Shown here piece after piece: positions 11,211-18,898 of a stretch of DNA of 32,850 bases. The translations under genes and the position numbers were made by a program. Source of the DNA: Alphaproteobacteria bacterium (lineage in GTDB: Bacteria; Pseudomonadota; Alphaproteobacteria; UBA9219; RGZA01); NCBI GenBank assembly GCA_010031785.1, contig RGZA01000008.1, positions 1-32,850 on the forward strand, read 5' to 3'. The notes below the pieces were generated by a model. It did not search any database, had not been told where the DNA came from, and saw only the letters and a list, made by a program, of their open reading frames with translations. Each line of letters starts with the position of its first letter. The first letter of the stretch is position 1.

Positions 11211-11626
11211 GTGAATATCATGGCATGAGAAAAATCACCTCGGTAGCATTAAAAGGCAAAAGCAAATCACTGTGTATAAAAACAGAAATGGCTGAGATTT
11301 TTTCATGGCATCGGCGTTGCGGTTTTAATAACCCGTTATTCTTTAGTCGCTAGGCGCGTAAAAACTGCCTTATTCACGCCATTCAGAGTTAATCGGTTAC
11401 AGGGAAAACATACACAACCTTCACCATAACCCATTGTTTCTATTTAATTTATTCGTACATTAACCAAAGATGAATTTTAGTGCGAATTTACCTTAAAAGC
11501 GCGATGCATTTGTCTAAAATGCTAGCAATTTCAATGATTTAATTCAGTTTTTTTTAACATGCCTGCCTTATGCTCATCCCATAACAACAAGAAGTCATTT
11601 TTAAAGACATATAACGAGGTAGGGCT
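11211..11626. promoter_or_regulatory. 416-bp AT-rich spacer between cca and sciP, candidate regulatory region
   Basis: This divergent spacer has no convincing gene. It contains several near-matches to the CtrA box TTAA-N7-TTAA: TTAA-N7-TTAT at 11325-11339, TTAA-N7-TGAA at 11460-11474 and TTAG-N7-TTAC at 11477-11491. The last two are tandem. In Caulobacter, sciP is CtrA-activated (established knowledge). The sites here are degenerate, so the assignment is inference. A GAGGTAGGG ribosome site (about 11616-11624) directly precedes the sciP start. A 42-codon frame at 11225-11353 has no support. Confidence 0.5.
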
Positions 11627-11923
11627 ATGACAATGAATAATGCGGGCCAGGAATTTAAAATGGTGCGTGCGGGCGCCGATCTATCGCATTTGCCGCCAGC
11701 AGATACCAAGCGCTGGGTGATCAGCCGCAAAGCGATTGTCGTAGATGCGGTGCGCAAAGGTCATATTACCTTGGCCGAAGTATGCGAGCGCTATTCCCTT
11801 TCCGAAGAAGAAATTCGCTCATGGATGAAATTATCTGAACGTGGCGGTTCACGCGCGCTTCGCGTTACACGCTTGCAGGATTACCGCCGCAAGCCAACTT
11901 CAACCGGCATCGTTACAGCTTAA
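11627..11923 (+). CDS. sciP: SciP-like DUF1153 cell-cycle regulator
   Basis: A 98-residue protein of the DUF1153/SciP family. In Caulobacter, SciP binds the response regulator CtrA and DNA and restrains CtrA-activated transcription. The conserved core DLSHLPPADTKRWVISRKAIVVDAV (about 19-42) is followed by a helix-turn-helix (KGHITLAEVCERYSLSEEEIRSW, about 44-66) and the LRVTRLQDYR tail. These are the hallmarks of the family, which is largely restricted to alphaproteobacteria. The start ATG at 11627 has a strong GAGGTAGGG site; a second ATG two codons later is possible. The gene stands alone between a long upstream regulatory spacer and a strong terminator. Two perfect CtrA boxes elsewhere in the window support a CtrA/SciP circuit here. 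Confidence 0.9.
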   Translation: MTMNNAGQEFKMVRAGADLSHLPPADTKRWVISRKAIVVDAVRKGHITLAEVCERYSLSEEEIRSWMKLSERGGSRALRVTRLQDYRRKPTSTGIVTA

Positions 11924-11960
11924 TTATTTTCTAGAGTTTTGTTCAAAAATTTGTTCCCTG

Positions 11961-11989
11961 CCACGCGCAGCGATGCGCGTGGTTTTTTT
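11961..11989 (+). terminator. Rho-independent terminator of sciP
   Basis: CCACGCGC (11961-11968) and GCGCGTGG (11975-11982) form a perfect GC-rich 8-bp stem with a 6-base loop, followed by seven T residues (11983-11989). It lies 38 bases after the sciP stop. It also separates sciP from the convergent methyltransferase gene ending at 12000. Confidence 0.9.
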
Positions 11990-11999
11990 ATGGGTTTTT

Positions 12000-12710
12000 T
12001 TATTCTTCTGATACAAGCAACCGGTAAATCGTTGTATGCTTGATTTCGCTATCTTCTACTTCAAGGGGCGTTGCGACATCATATTCGGCAAGCTTTTCGA
12101 TTCCCTCCTTGGGAAGATAATTCCGTCCGGGATCAGCCAGTAATACCGTGCGCCCCTGTTTTACCTGTGCGCGCAGCCATTCAATCGCATAGCCTGCCAT
12201 GGGCCATTCATAGCAAAAATCTCCTGCCAGAATGACATCAATATCCGGCAAATCGCGATTGATCTTGTTATCATGCAGCACTTGGACATCGACATTGTTA
12301 GCGGCAGCATTCATCCCCACCGCAACAATCGAAAGCGGATCGACATCATTGGCAATCACGCTCACCGCGCCTGACATTTTTGCAGCAATTGCGCAAAGGC
12401 CGGAGCCCGATGCAAAATCAAACACGCGCTTGCCGCGCACAATTTCCGGATGATCAAGAACATACCGCGCCAGCGCCTGCCCGCCCGGCCATGCAAAGGA
12501 CCAGAAAGGGGGGGGCATATTTTTTACTTCAAACTTTGTTTCTGTTACGCGCCATAGCGCATTAAACACTTCGCTCAGATATAATTTCATTTCCGGCAAT
12601 AAGGGTGGATGTTTAAGCTGCGTATTATTGATAATAAATTCGCTATTTTCGGTGATATAGCTCGGCCAGTCCTCGACCTTTTTAACGCGCTTAGTTTTTA
12701 TAGTGCTCAT
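12000..12710 (-). CDS. METTL20-like protein lysine methyltransferase
   Basis: A 236-residue class I SAM methyltransferase. The PPPFWSFAWPGGQALARYVLD segment (about 66-86) is the signature of the METTL20/ETFBKMT group. A studied Agrobacterium member methylates lysines of electron-transfer flavoprotein beta and ribosomal protein L7/L12. Motif I is VFDFASGSGLCAIAA, motif II VIANDVDPLS, and motif post-I/II IDVILAGDFCYEW, where the usual DxxY/F position reads GDFCYEW. Such genes are often annotated loosely as L11 or nicotinamide N-methyltransferase. It is cytoplasmic. The start overlaps the ubiA stop by four bases (ATGA), so the pair is cotranscribed and probably translationally coupled. The protein target in this organism is inferred, not shown. 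Confidence 0.8.
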   Translation of the reverse strand: MSTIKTKRVKKVEDWPSYITENSEFIINNTQLKHPPLLPEMKLYLSEVFNALWRVTETKFEVKNMPPPFWSFAWPGGQALARYVLDHPEIVRGKRVFDFASGSGLCAIAAKMSGAVSVIANDVDPLSIVAVGMNAAANNVDVQVLHDNKINRDLPDIDVILAGDFCYEWPMAGYAIEWLRAQVKQGRTVLLADPGRNYLPKEGIEKLAEYDVATPLEVEDSEIKHTTIYRLLVSEE

Positions 12711-13579
12711 GAAAATATTCTTCCTAACAGTATGGCCGCAAAAACAATTGCACCAAAAATAGTGTGGGCTTGAAACGCAGCCAGACTACTCGCTGCATTA
12801 TCCTTGCGCCAGTTCTTTAGCTGCCATGCCATATGGATAAGCGCGATGGCCATTCCTGCCATAAAAACAGCGCCTAATCCCGCATGAAGCCCCGCCCATA
12901 GCAGCAGGATAAAACTAAGCCCTGACCACAGGATAATGACATAGCGCGCATGTTCGCCAAGACGCCGCGCAGTGGATTTGATGCCTGCCAGCATATCATC
13001 CTCAATATCCTGAAATGCATAGATGGTATCGTAAGCAAGCGTCCAGAAAAAACACGCTGCATAAAGAATAAACGCTGTAAAAGGGATCGTGCCTTGCACG
13101 GCAGCAAAACCCATCCATGCACCCCAGTTAAAAATAATTCCCAGAAAGGCTTGCGGCCACCAGGTGATGCGCTTCATCAGAGGATAAATCGCAATCAAGG
13201 GTAGTGATGCAAGCGCAAGCCAGAAACTTAACGGCCCCATCTGCAATACTATCAGCAAACCCATCGCGCAGCACAGCATAGCAAATAATATGCCCTGCCA
13301 TGGTTTTATTTCCCCGCTTGCAATCGGGCGCACTTTGGTACGCGCAACCTGCGCATCAAGTTTATGATCAAGCACATCATTAATAGCGCAGCCCGCCGCG
13401 CGCATTACCACTGCGCCAATAAAAAACAGAAGCAACAACCACAGATCAGGCCATGTTCCAGAGGGCGTTGCCAGCGCTTGCGCCCACCATGCTGGAAACA
13501 GCAGCAGCATAAAGCCAGCAGGCTTATCAAGCCGCGCAAGCCGCAGATAGGGTTTAAAAGAAGCGATTGTTAAAAACAT
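12707..13579 (-). CDS. ubiA: 4-hydroxybenzoate polyprenyltransferase
   Basis: UbiA attaches the polyprenyl tail to 4-hydroxybenzoate in ubiquinone biosynthesis, in the inner membrane. The 290-residue protein has about eight to nine hydrophobic helices and both aspartate-rich prenyl-diphosphate motifs: NDVLDHKLD (67-75) with the following [10 protein letters not shown], and [13 protein letters not shown] (183-195). The start [13 protein letters not shown] is typical of the family. ATG 13579 was chosen over a longer form at 13621 because the extension has no similarity and would run into the upstream cysE region. It is the first gene of a two-gene unit with the METTL20-like methyltransferase. 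Both relate to the respiratory chain if the latter acts on ETF, which is an inference. Confidence 0.95.
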   Translation of the reverse strand: MFLTIASFKPYLRLARLDKPAGFMLLLFPAWWAQALATPSGTWPDLWLLLLFFIGAVVMRAAGCAINDVLDHKLDAQVARTKVRPIASGEIKPWQGILFAMLCCAMGLLIVLQMGPLSFWLALASLPLIAIYPLMKRITWWPQAFLGIIFNWGAWMGFAAVQGTIPFTAFILYAACFFWTLAYDTIYAFQDIEDDMLAGIKSTARRLGEHARYVIILWSGLSFILLLWAGLHAGLGAVFMAGMAIALIHMAWQLKNWRKDNAASSLAAFQAHTIFGAIVFAAILLGRIFS

Positions 13580-13667
13580 GGCGAGAAGAGAATACGAACA
13601 GTCTTTGCAAAAATCCAGCACAACGCTATGGTCAACATTCTACCTAACGCCTTACTGGAACCTCGCA

Positions 13668-14177
13668 ATGTCCCTTCTTGAAGCTTATAAAAAGAATGAT
13701 CCCGCCGCACGCAGCCTGCTTGAAGTTGCCCTGCTTTATCCCGGTATTAAGGCCATTCTGCTGCATCGCGTGGCGCATCGGCTTTACACATGGGGGGTTC
13801 CTTTCTTTCCACGCCTTGTCTGCGAAATTTCCCGCCTGCTGACCGGTATTGAAATTCACCCCGGTGCGCGCATTGGAAAAAATCTGGTAATTGATCATGG
13901 CATGGGCGTAGTGATTGGCGAAACATCGGAGATCGGTGATGATTGTTTAATCTTCCACGGCGTAACGCTTGGCGGTAAAGGTGGCTTTGGCAAGCGCCAC
14001 CCGACCATGGGTAATCGCGTGATGGTGGGCGCTGGCGCAAAACTGATTGGCAATATCACAATTGGCGATGATGCAAAAATTGGCGCAAATTCCGTAGTAA
14101 CCAAACATGTTCCGAACAATGCCACTGCATTTGGTATTCCAGCGCGTATTTACAACCATGAAACTCAACCTGAATAG
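13668..14177 (+). CDS. cysE: Serine O-acetyltransferase
   Basis: Transfers acetyl from acetyl-CoA to L-serine to give O-acetylserine, the substrate of the next gene product. The 169-residue protein is the short form of the family. A helical N-terminal part has [20 protein letters not shown] and [11 protein letters not shown]. It is followed by left-handed beta-helix hexapeptides [40 protein letters not shown] and the RHPTMGN block containing the catalytic His of the family. ATG 13668 ([13 protein letters not shown]) is preferred. An in-frame ATG at 13578 would overlap the divergent ubiA start and add 30 residues without family character. The cysK start is eight bases after the stop, so the two are cotranscribed. 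Confidence 0.93.
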   Translation: MSLLEAYKKNDPAARSLLEVALLYPGIKAILLHRVAHRLYTWGVPFFPRLVCEISRLLTGIEIHPGARIGKNLVIDHGMGVVIGETSEIGDDCLIFHGVTLGGKGGFGKRHPTMGNRVMVGAGAKLIGNITIGDDAKIGANSVVTKHVPNNATAFGIPARIYNHETQPE

Positions 14178-14185
14178 GTGACGTC

Positions 14186-15184
14186 ATGATTCACGATTCT
14201 ATTTTAGATACCATTGGCAATACACCGCTTATTCGTGTTCCGGGACTTAAAACGGACGCTGATATTATTTTAAAGCTGGAATTTTTTAATCCGCTTGGTT
14301 CCGTGAAAGACCGTATTGGCAAAGCCATGCTCGAAGATGCAGAAAAGCGCGGTGCCTTGAAAAAAGGCATGCGCATTGTTGAGCCAACTTCGGGTAATAC
14401 TGGCATTGGCCTTGCCTTTGTTGCTGCAGCAAAGGGTTATGCGATTACGCTGGTGATGCCTGAAAGCATGTCGATGGAACGGCGCTCGCTCCTGCTTCTA
14501 CTGGGCGCAGATGTTGTGCTTACGCCTGCAGCCTTTGGCATGCGCGGGGCGATTGCAAAAGCAATGGAGATGGTCGCTGCGGATAAAAACGCCATCATGA
14601 TGGAGCAGTTTGATAATCCTGCAAATCCAAGCATTCATGAAAAAACCACAGCCGAAGAAATCTGGCGCGATACAGAAGGCAAGGTTGATATTGTGATTTC
14701 TGGTGTGGGTACCGGTGGCAGCCTGTCGGGCATTGGCAAGAGATTGAAGGCTAAAAAAGCATCGCTGCAGATGATAGCGGTTGAGCCTGAAGAATCGCCG
14801 ATTATCTCTGGCGGCAAACACACACCCCATAAAATTCAGGGTATTGGTGCAGGCTTTATTCCAAACACGCTTGATCGCAGCATGATTGATGCCGTTGAAA
14901 AGGTCAGCAGCGCCGACAGCCTTGCCATGGCGCGCAATCTTATTAAACAGCATGGGATTCCGGTTGGGATCAGCAGTGGCGCTGCAATGAGTGCAGCACT
15001 GCGTATTGCTGCAAAGCCTGAAAACAAAGGCAAAATGATTGTGGTGATTATTCCAAGCTATACGGAGCGTTATTTATCGACTGTATTGGCAGAAGAAGAA
15101 CGCACCCGTGCATCAACATTGACAGTTTCAGAACCACAGGAAGATTTTCTAACGCAAGCTGGAAAGCGCTACGGCGTTGGATAA
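14186..15184 (+). CDS. cysK: Cysteine synthase A (O-acetylserine sulfhydrylase)
   Basis: A PLP enzyme that makes L-cysteine from O-acetylserine and sulfide. The 332-residue protein shows the PLP lysine K41 in NPLGSVKDRIG, the substrate loop PTSGNTGIGLA (67-77) and the phosphate-binding glycine-rich loop SGVGTGGSLSGIG. The substrate-binding SSGAAMSAALRIA lies near the C-terminus. The family blocks EQFDNPANPSIH and IQGIGAGFIP are also intact. An AGGTGA ribosome site precedes ATG 14186. It forms an operon with cysE and would feed cysteine to gshA. Its stop at 15184 directly abuts the stop of the convergent small gene at 15185. Confidence 0.96.
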   Translation: MIHDSILDTIGNTPLIRVPGLKTDADIILKLEFFNPLGSVKDRIGKAMLEDAEKRGALKKGMRIVEPTSGNTGIGLAFVAAAKGYAITLVMPESMSMERRSLLLLLGADVVLTPAAFGMRGAIAKAMEMVAADKNAIMMEQFDNPANPSIHEKTTAEEIWRDTEGKVDIVISGVGTGGSLSGIGKRLKAKKASLQMIAVEPEESPIISGGKHTPHKIQGIGAGFIPNTLDRSMIDAVEKVSSADSLAMARNLIKQHGIPVGISSGAAMSAALRIAAKPENKGKMIVVIIPSYTERYLSTVLAEEERTRASTLTVSEPQEDFLTQAGKRYGVG

Positions 15185-15478
15185 TTAATTTAAGCCAAAA
15201 TCTTTTGGCGGCCCTTTGGGAACCATCAACCTTTCTAATCTTGGTGCATTTTCTTGCAGATCAGCTTCGGGAGATAATGCTGTGGGTGTTGTTGCGGCAA
15301 ATACCATGCCTGGGCGTGATGCGGCCTCAACTTTAACCGGCATACTTGCTTCGTCAAAAACACTTCCAAAACGCGCCTCATGTGCAAAAGTTACCTGAGC
15401 ATTGCTGGGCATATCAAAGCGAGCTTCATCAAGCTGCGTAGCGTGCTCTGGTTTTCTGGCGTAGGCGTGATAACCCAT
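15185..15478 (-). CDS. Hypothetical small protein
   Basis: A 97-residue open frame with no recognised domain, signal peptide or membrane segment. The sequence is polar with several Pro, Ala and Glu residues and looks partly disordered, ending LMVPKGPPKDFGLN. Support for coding is moderate. The frame exactly fills the space between cysK and the divergent promoter region, and stops flush with cysK. A GGATG sequence lies shortly before ATG 15478. It shares the 135-bp divergent spacer with the secreted-protein gene at 15614, which contains a perfect CtrA box. It may be a lineage-specific protein or a chance frame. Confidence 0.5.
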   Translation of the reverse strand: MGYHAYARKPEHATQLDEARFDMPSNAQVTFAHEARFGSVFDEASMPVKVEAASRPGMVFAATTPTALSPEADLQENAPRLERLMVPKGPPKDFGLN

Positions 15479-15564
15479 TCATATCATCCATAACGGTTGA
15501 ATAAGTCTTTATCCTATCCTGCCACCCTAAAGAATGTCTAAATGGCCCCGCTTAAATGAGCGCT

Positions 15565-15580
15565 TTAAACCAATCTTAAC
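15565..15580 (+). promoter_or_regulatory. Perfect CtrA box (TTAA-N7-TTAAC)
   Basis: TTAA at 15565-15568, seven bases, then TTAAC at 15576-15580 exactly match the CtrA consensus of alphaproteobacteria. The box lies 33 bases before the start of the secreted-protein gene at 15614 and 86 bases before the divergent small gene. A 5-bp hairpin CCCTG-TTTT-CAGGG (15580-15593) follows directly. The spacing suits activation of the rightward gene, which is an inference. Confidence 0.7.
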
Positions 15581-15613
15581 CCTGTTTTCAGGGATTTATG
15601 AGTAACGTCGCAT

Positions 15614-16309
15614 ATGCTTTTTGCCCGTTTTTTCCTTTTTCTATGCGTTATCGCAGGTGCTACCCCACTTATGGCGGCCGAAGCCCGGCATGTCCCTACT
15701 TTTTCTGAATGTCAGAAACTGGCAAGTAAAAAAACAACCGCGCAGGAAAAAGCACAGCTTACCCAGCTTTTCAAAAGCAATGGCATGTATTGCACCATGC
15801 TTACCGCGCCATTTACGGTGCAGAATATCTTTAGCCCCGGCCAGACCAAGGCGCAATTGCGCCTTACAATCGATCGTTCCAACCATTATGCGATTGATGG
15901 AAAATCATTGCTTGATGTGCTCGCGCCCGATCGCGCGGCTATCCCCATGGCGCATATGGTTTTGCTCGCAGGGCAGATCATCGCGGCGCTTAGTGATGTT
16001 GTGAATGCTGGCGGCAATCCGGAATCAGCAACACATGTTGGACGACATGTAAGCGGCCTTGCTAGCATTGCTGGTGTAAATGCGCGCAGCGCATTACAAC
16101 AGATTAATTTCTTGCGCATGCAAGCCCGCCTTGGTGAAGATGATATCCAACCATCATTTTGGCTTAATAAACTTGCGCTGATGGAACCACCGCCTGCAAC
16201 TGCACCAGCGATTGCTACACCAAACCCACTTGCGGCAAGCCCACCATGGATGCAAAAAGCCTTTGGCGGGATGCAAAATCTTCTCGGCAGTTTCCAATCA
16301 AGCGATTAA
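15614..16309 (+). CDS. Hypothetical secreted protein under a CtrA box
   Basis: A 231-residue protein with no family recognised. Residues 1 to about 22 form a classical signal peptide (MLFARFFLFLCVIAGATPLMAAEA), predicting export to the periplasm. The mature part has two cysteines (TFSECQKL and GMYCTML) that could form a disulfide. A central block DRSNHYAIDGKSLLDVLAPDRAAIPMAHMVLLAGQIIAAL follows, and a proline/alanine-rich stretch (PPPATAPAIATPNPLAASPP) precedes an amphipathic end. The start ATG at 15614 lacks a clear ribosome site. The perfect CtrA box just upstream suggests cell-cycle-timed expression, possibly in envelope, motility or division. The 3' end overlaps the convergent membrane-protein gene by four bases. 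Confidence 0.75.
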   Translation: MLFARFFLFLCVIAGATPLMAAEARHVPTFSECQKLASKKTTAQEKAQLTQLFKSNGMYCTMLTAPFTVQNIFSPGQTKAQLRLTIDRSNHYAIDGKSLLDVLAPDRAAIPMAHMVLLAGQIIAALSDVVNAGGNPESATHVGRHVSGLASIAGVNARSALQQINFLRMQARLGEDDIQPSFWLNKLALMEPPPATAPAIATPNPLAASPPWMQKAFGGMQNLLGSFQSSD

Positions 16310-16794
16310 TTGGAATCCAGCTCTTTGACCTCTTCACCCCAGATTTTGCGGATTTCGACCTGATTGGCTTTGAGTTTTTGTAATTTTATTTCTGAAAGAG
16401 TGGTCAATACCTGCGCAACAATCGGCGGAATAAGGGAGAGCAAGGCAAGCCCAATGCCTGCACCGCCCCACATAATGAGCCAGTTCATCGGGTCCTGCAA
16501 AAGCGTAATCGCATAATCAAGGCGCATGCCCTTCATACCTAATTGAATGACGATATAAGCAACGCCCGTCAGATTTAATGCACCAACCGCCACGCTTACA
16601 CTGCGGCCACGGCTTTTATCGGTGAACGTCGTTGCAATCGTTGGAATAAGCCCGCAAAAAGCGACAATGCTGGCTGGAAGGACGCATAATCCACCAATGC
16701 CAAGAATGATGAAGGCAGGCATTAAACCGCCTTTTCCTTTAGCGCCTTTGGCACCTTTTGTTTTTTCTGCTGCTGGTTTTGCTTCTTTTCCCAT
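16306..16794 (-). CDS. Hypothetical membrane protein, partner of the kinase-like protein
   Basis: A 162-residue protein without a recognised family. It begins with a Lys/Ala-rich low-complexity stretch (about 1-22), followed by three hydrophobic segments (about 25-50, 65-86 and 105-132) and a charged C-terminal tail (EIKLQKLKANQVEIRKIWGEEV) that could be a short coiled coil. It starts seven bases after the stop of the kinase-fold gene and is clearly cotranscribed with it. The two products are both predicted in the membrane and may interact; this is inference from gene order. The stop overlaps the convergent secreted-protein gene by four bases. Confidence 0.75.
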   Translation of the reverse strand: MGKEAKPAAEKTKGAKGAKGKGGLMPAFIILGIGGLCVLPASIVAFCGLIPTIATTFTDKSRGRSVSVAVGALNLTGVAYIVIQLGMKGMRLDYAITLLQDPMNWLIMWGGAGIGLALLSLIPPIVAQVLTTLSEIKLQKLKANQVEIRKIWGEEVKELDSN

Positions 16795-16801
16795 GGTGTT
16801 C

Positions 16802-18787
16802 CTACTGGAATAAACGCAATAAAATAATCAGTAACAGGAAAAATGATAATCCTACTGCGATTACTGCCGCCAGCGGCTGTCCTGCCTGTTCGGCAAGCAG
16901 TTTCCTATTCTTGGCATAGGATTGCAGGCGCGCAACCTCACTTTCCGTTTCCTGATAGAGCATTTTGGCGGCAACAAATTCCTGCTCATCCAGACGCACG
17001 GTATTAGGATCATCTACCAGCGCAAGCAGATCGCGTAATTTTCCTGTCGCTGCTGCGGTTTTTAATTCTTTGCGCACCCGCTCCTGACGCGGGCGATTAT
17101 GAAAACGTTTCACGGCTTCTTCAGTCAAGGGTAATAGTAATGCCGCAAGATTTTTGAGCTGATCAGGCCCGTGCCGTTCCTGCAAATTGCTATAGAAATT
17201 TAAAATTGCGATATTACGCGCGGTCATATCGCGCATCTGGTCGATAAGCGCCATCAGTGATGTGGGTACGCTTTTATCGCGGGCCATCAGGAATGCAGCA
17301 ATATGGCGATCCACCAGTTGCAGCCCGCCAAGCGGCGCACGCCGCTCCATGCTTTCAAGCAATTGTTTTGGATTAAGAACATAGCGCTCGCGCAATTGCG
17401 GATTGAAACATGGCAGCGAGGGATTGCTATCATATAAAAACCGTTCAATACCAAAACCGAGCATTTTGTTTTGCAACATACTTGTGGCTTTTTCACATAG
17501 CTGCACCGCAACAATGACATCCGAGGGTTTATCGCTTTGGTTATCAAGCCAGAGGCTTGGCAGTTTATTGACCAGCATTTCAGCAAAGACGGTAAGCGGT
17601 GCCTCGGTCAAAATCATATGCGCAAGCAACGCTGGCAATGCGCCGGGAAAAACACTGATGCCGCGATAGCGAATGGGCGCAAGCGGATCAAGTGCCATCT
17701 GCACATTGCTGACAAGCCGTTCTTCATCAGAGCCAAAGCGCTGCTGGCGCGTGCTGTTAATAGCATTTTCCAGATTCTTGATGATCTTTTCATCACTGAA
17801 ATGGCTCATCCAGCGCGTGAGATCCTGATTAGAAATATGCGCTGCCGCTAGCTTGGTATCGTTTGTCATTGCATTGAGCAACTGGCGTACCTGCAAATAA
17901 TCCTGACCTGCAAAACGAAACGGGCGATTGGCTTTTTTAGAAATAGCAGCAGGGCGCGGCGTTAAACGCCGTCCCAGCAACCAGTGATCAAAATCATCAT
18001 TATTCCAACGCGAATGCGGATCATCATTGAGCAGCCCATGCAATAGTTCACTGATGCCTTGCGTAAAACGTCGCTCGCCCGCAAGTGCAGCATAACTTCC
18101 GCGCTCGGTTTTCATTTGCACAATCGCTTCATCCGAAAGACCGCGCAGCGGAATATCGCCCGTCATGGCGGCAAGAATAGCAACGCCAAAAGCATAAAGA
18201 TCATCACCGGGTGTTCCGGGCCCACGCGCAATATCGGGCGCTAATCCACGTTGCAATGTTTCATACTGAACAGGCTGGCGATAGGCACATGGTGCACTTA
18301 AACAATCACCAAGCGTGACATTGTTTCCATCGGCAAGAAAAATATTATCCGCGCGGATGGAGCCATGAAACAATCCCATCTTGTGCAGATAACAGATCGC
18401 CTGCCCGAGCGGCTTGATAAAGCGATCAATAACAACCGTATCCTTGATCGGCTGAAAGATGCCATGCGCTGCTTCACCATTTGCAGGAAACGGCGCCATG
18501 CGTTTGCCCGGGATGACATCATAGATAATCGCCATCTGCCGTTGGCCCGAAAGCGGCCAGTCAACAACCTTGGCTTCATGCACTAAATTCAGGCCAGGAT
18601 GCGATAGACCATGAAAGGCAGATAACAGATTAATGCGTGTTGGCAGCTGACCCTGCACAATCAGGGCGATCAGCGCGTTACTATTATTTGTCTTGCTTTG
18701 CGCCGCATAGGCCCTACCTGCGCCGCTGTCAAATTCAGGCAGCGGCTGCATTTCATCGATAGTAATGCGTTCGGAGAAATTGATCAT
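16802..18787 (-). CDS. Tail-anchored protein-kinase-fold protein, probable pseudokinase
   Basis: A 661-residue protein with an N-terminal Ser/Thr-kinase-like domain (about 15-275), a long helical middle region and one C-terminal hydrophobic segment (about 638-659) followed by only two residues. The kinase landmarks are degenerate. The glycine loop is barely present (LPEFDSGAGRAYAA) and the VAIK lysine is absent (NALIALIVQG). The catalytic HRD reads HGS (141-143) in LFHGSIRADNIFL. The DFG equivalent reads GDC with the Asp kept (D161), and N148 is kept. The F-helix Asp motif DDLYAFGVAILAAMTG is intact. This pattern suggests a binding or scaffold role rather than phosphorylation. The start ATG at 18787 has no visible ribosome site and abuts a CTAG palindrome. 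The next gene encodes a small membrane protein. Confidence 0.8.
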   Translation of the reverse strand: MINFSERITIDEMQPLPEFDSGAGRAYAAQSKTNNSNALIALIVQGQLPTRINLLSAFHGLSHPGLNLVHEAKVVDWPLSGQRQMAIIYDVIPGKRMAPFPANGEAAHGIFQPIKDTVVIDRFIKPLGQAICYLHKMGLFHGSIRADNIFLADGNNVTLGDCLSAPCAYRQPVQYETLQRGLAPDIARGPGTPGDDLYAFGVAILAAMTGDIPLRGLSDEAIVQMKTERGSYAALAGERRFTQGISELLHGLLNDDPHSRWNNDDFDHWLLGRRLTPRPAAISKKANRPFRFAGQDYLQVRQLLNAMTNDTKLAAAHISNQDLTRWMSHFSDEKIIKNLENAINSTRQQRFGSDEERLVSNVQMALDPLAPIRYRGISVFPGALPALLAHMILTEAPLTVFAEMLVNKLPSLWLDNQSDKPSDVIVAVQLCEKATSMLQNKMLGFGIERFLYDSNPSLPCFNPQLRERYVLNPKQLLESMERRAPLGGLQLVDRHIAAFLMARDKSVPTSLMALIDQMRDMTARNIAILNFYSNLQERHGPDQLKNLAALLLPLTEEAVKRFHNRPRQERVRKELKTAAATGKLRDLLALVDDPNTVRLDEQEFVAAKMLYQETESEVARLQSYAKNRKLLAEQAGQPLAAVIAVGLSFFLLLIILLRLFQ

Positions 18788-18793
18788 GAAGAA

Positions 18794-18898
18794 AGGGGCT
18801 AGAGGCTAGGATCTAGAGACTAGTAGAAAACGCGTTACTATAATAAGTATTTTTGACTAGAAATTTCTAGCCCCTAGTCTCTAGCCCCTAATCCCTAG
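18794..18898. repeat. CTAG-heptad palindromic element, copy 1
   Basis: The element fills the whole space between the kinase-like gene and purA. CTAG occurs every seven bases at 18799, 18806, 18813 and 18820 in the left arm. In the right arm it occurs at 18867, 18874, 18881 and 18895, with CTAA at 18888. The arms 18794-18816 and 18867-18889 are inverted repeats matching at 20 of 23 positions. The right arm runs into purA, whose TAG stop (18895-18897) is part of the last heptad. The unit approximates CTAGYCY. A second copy lies at 21418-21505. Confidence 0.9.

Noticed and set aside
11225-11353. 42-codon frame MRKITSVALKG... in the sciP spacer
   Set aside because: It has no ribosome site and no recognisable similarity, and chance is sufficient to explain a frame of this length.
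13578-13667. N-terminal extension of cysE from an ATG at 13578
   Set aside because: It would overlap the start of the divergent ubiA gene, and its 30 residues show no serine acetyltransferase character. ATG 13668 begins the conserved part.
14498-14953. 151-residue reverse frame opposite cysK
   Set aside because: It lies wholly inside a clear cysK and has His/Cys-rich out-of-frame composition.
18794-18898. CRISPR array reading of the CTAG repeats
   Set aside because: The unit is only seven bases, with no unique spacers of 25-40 bases and an inverted rather than direct arrangement. No cas genes are nearby.
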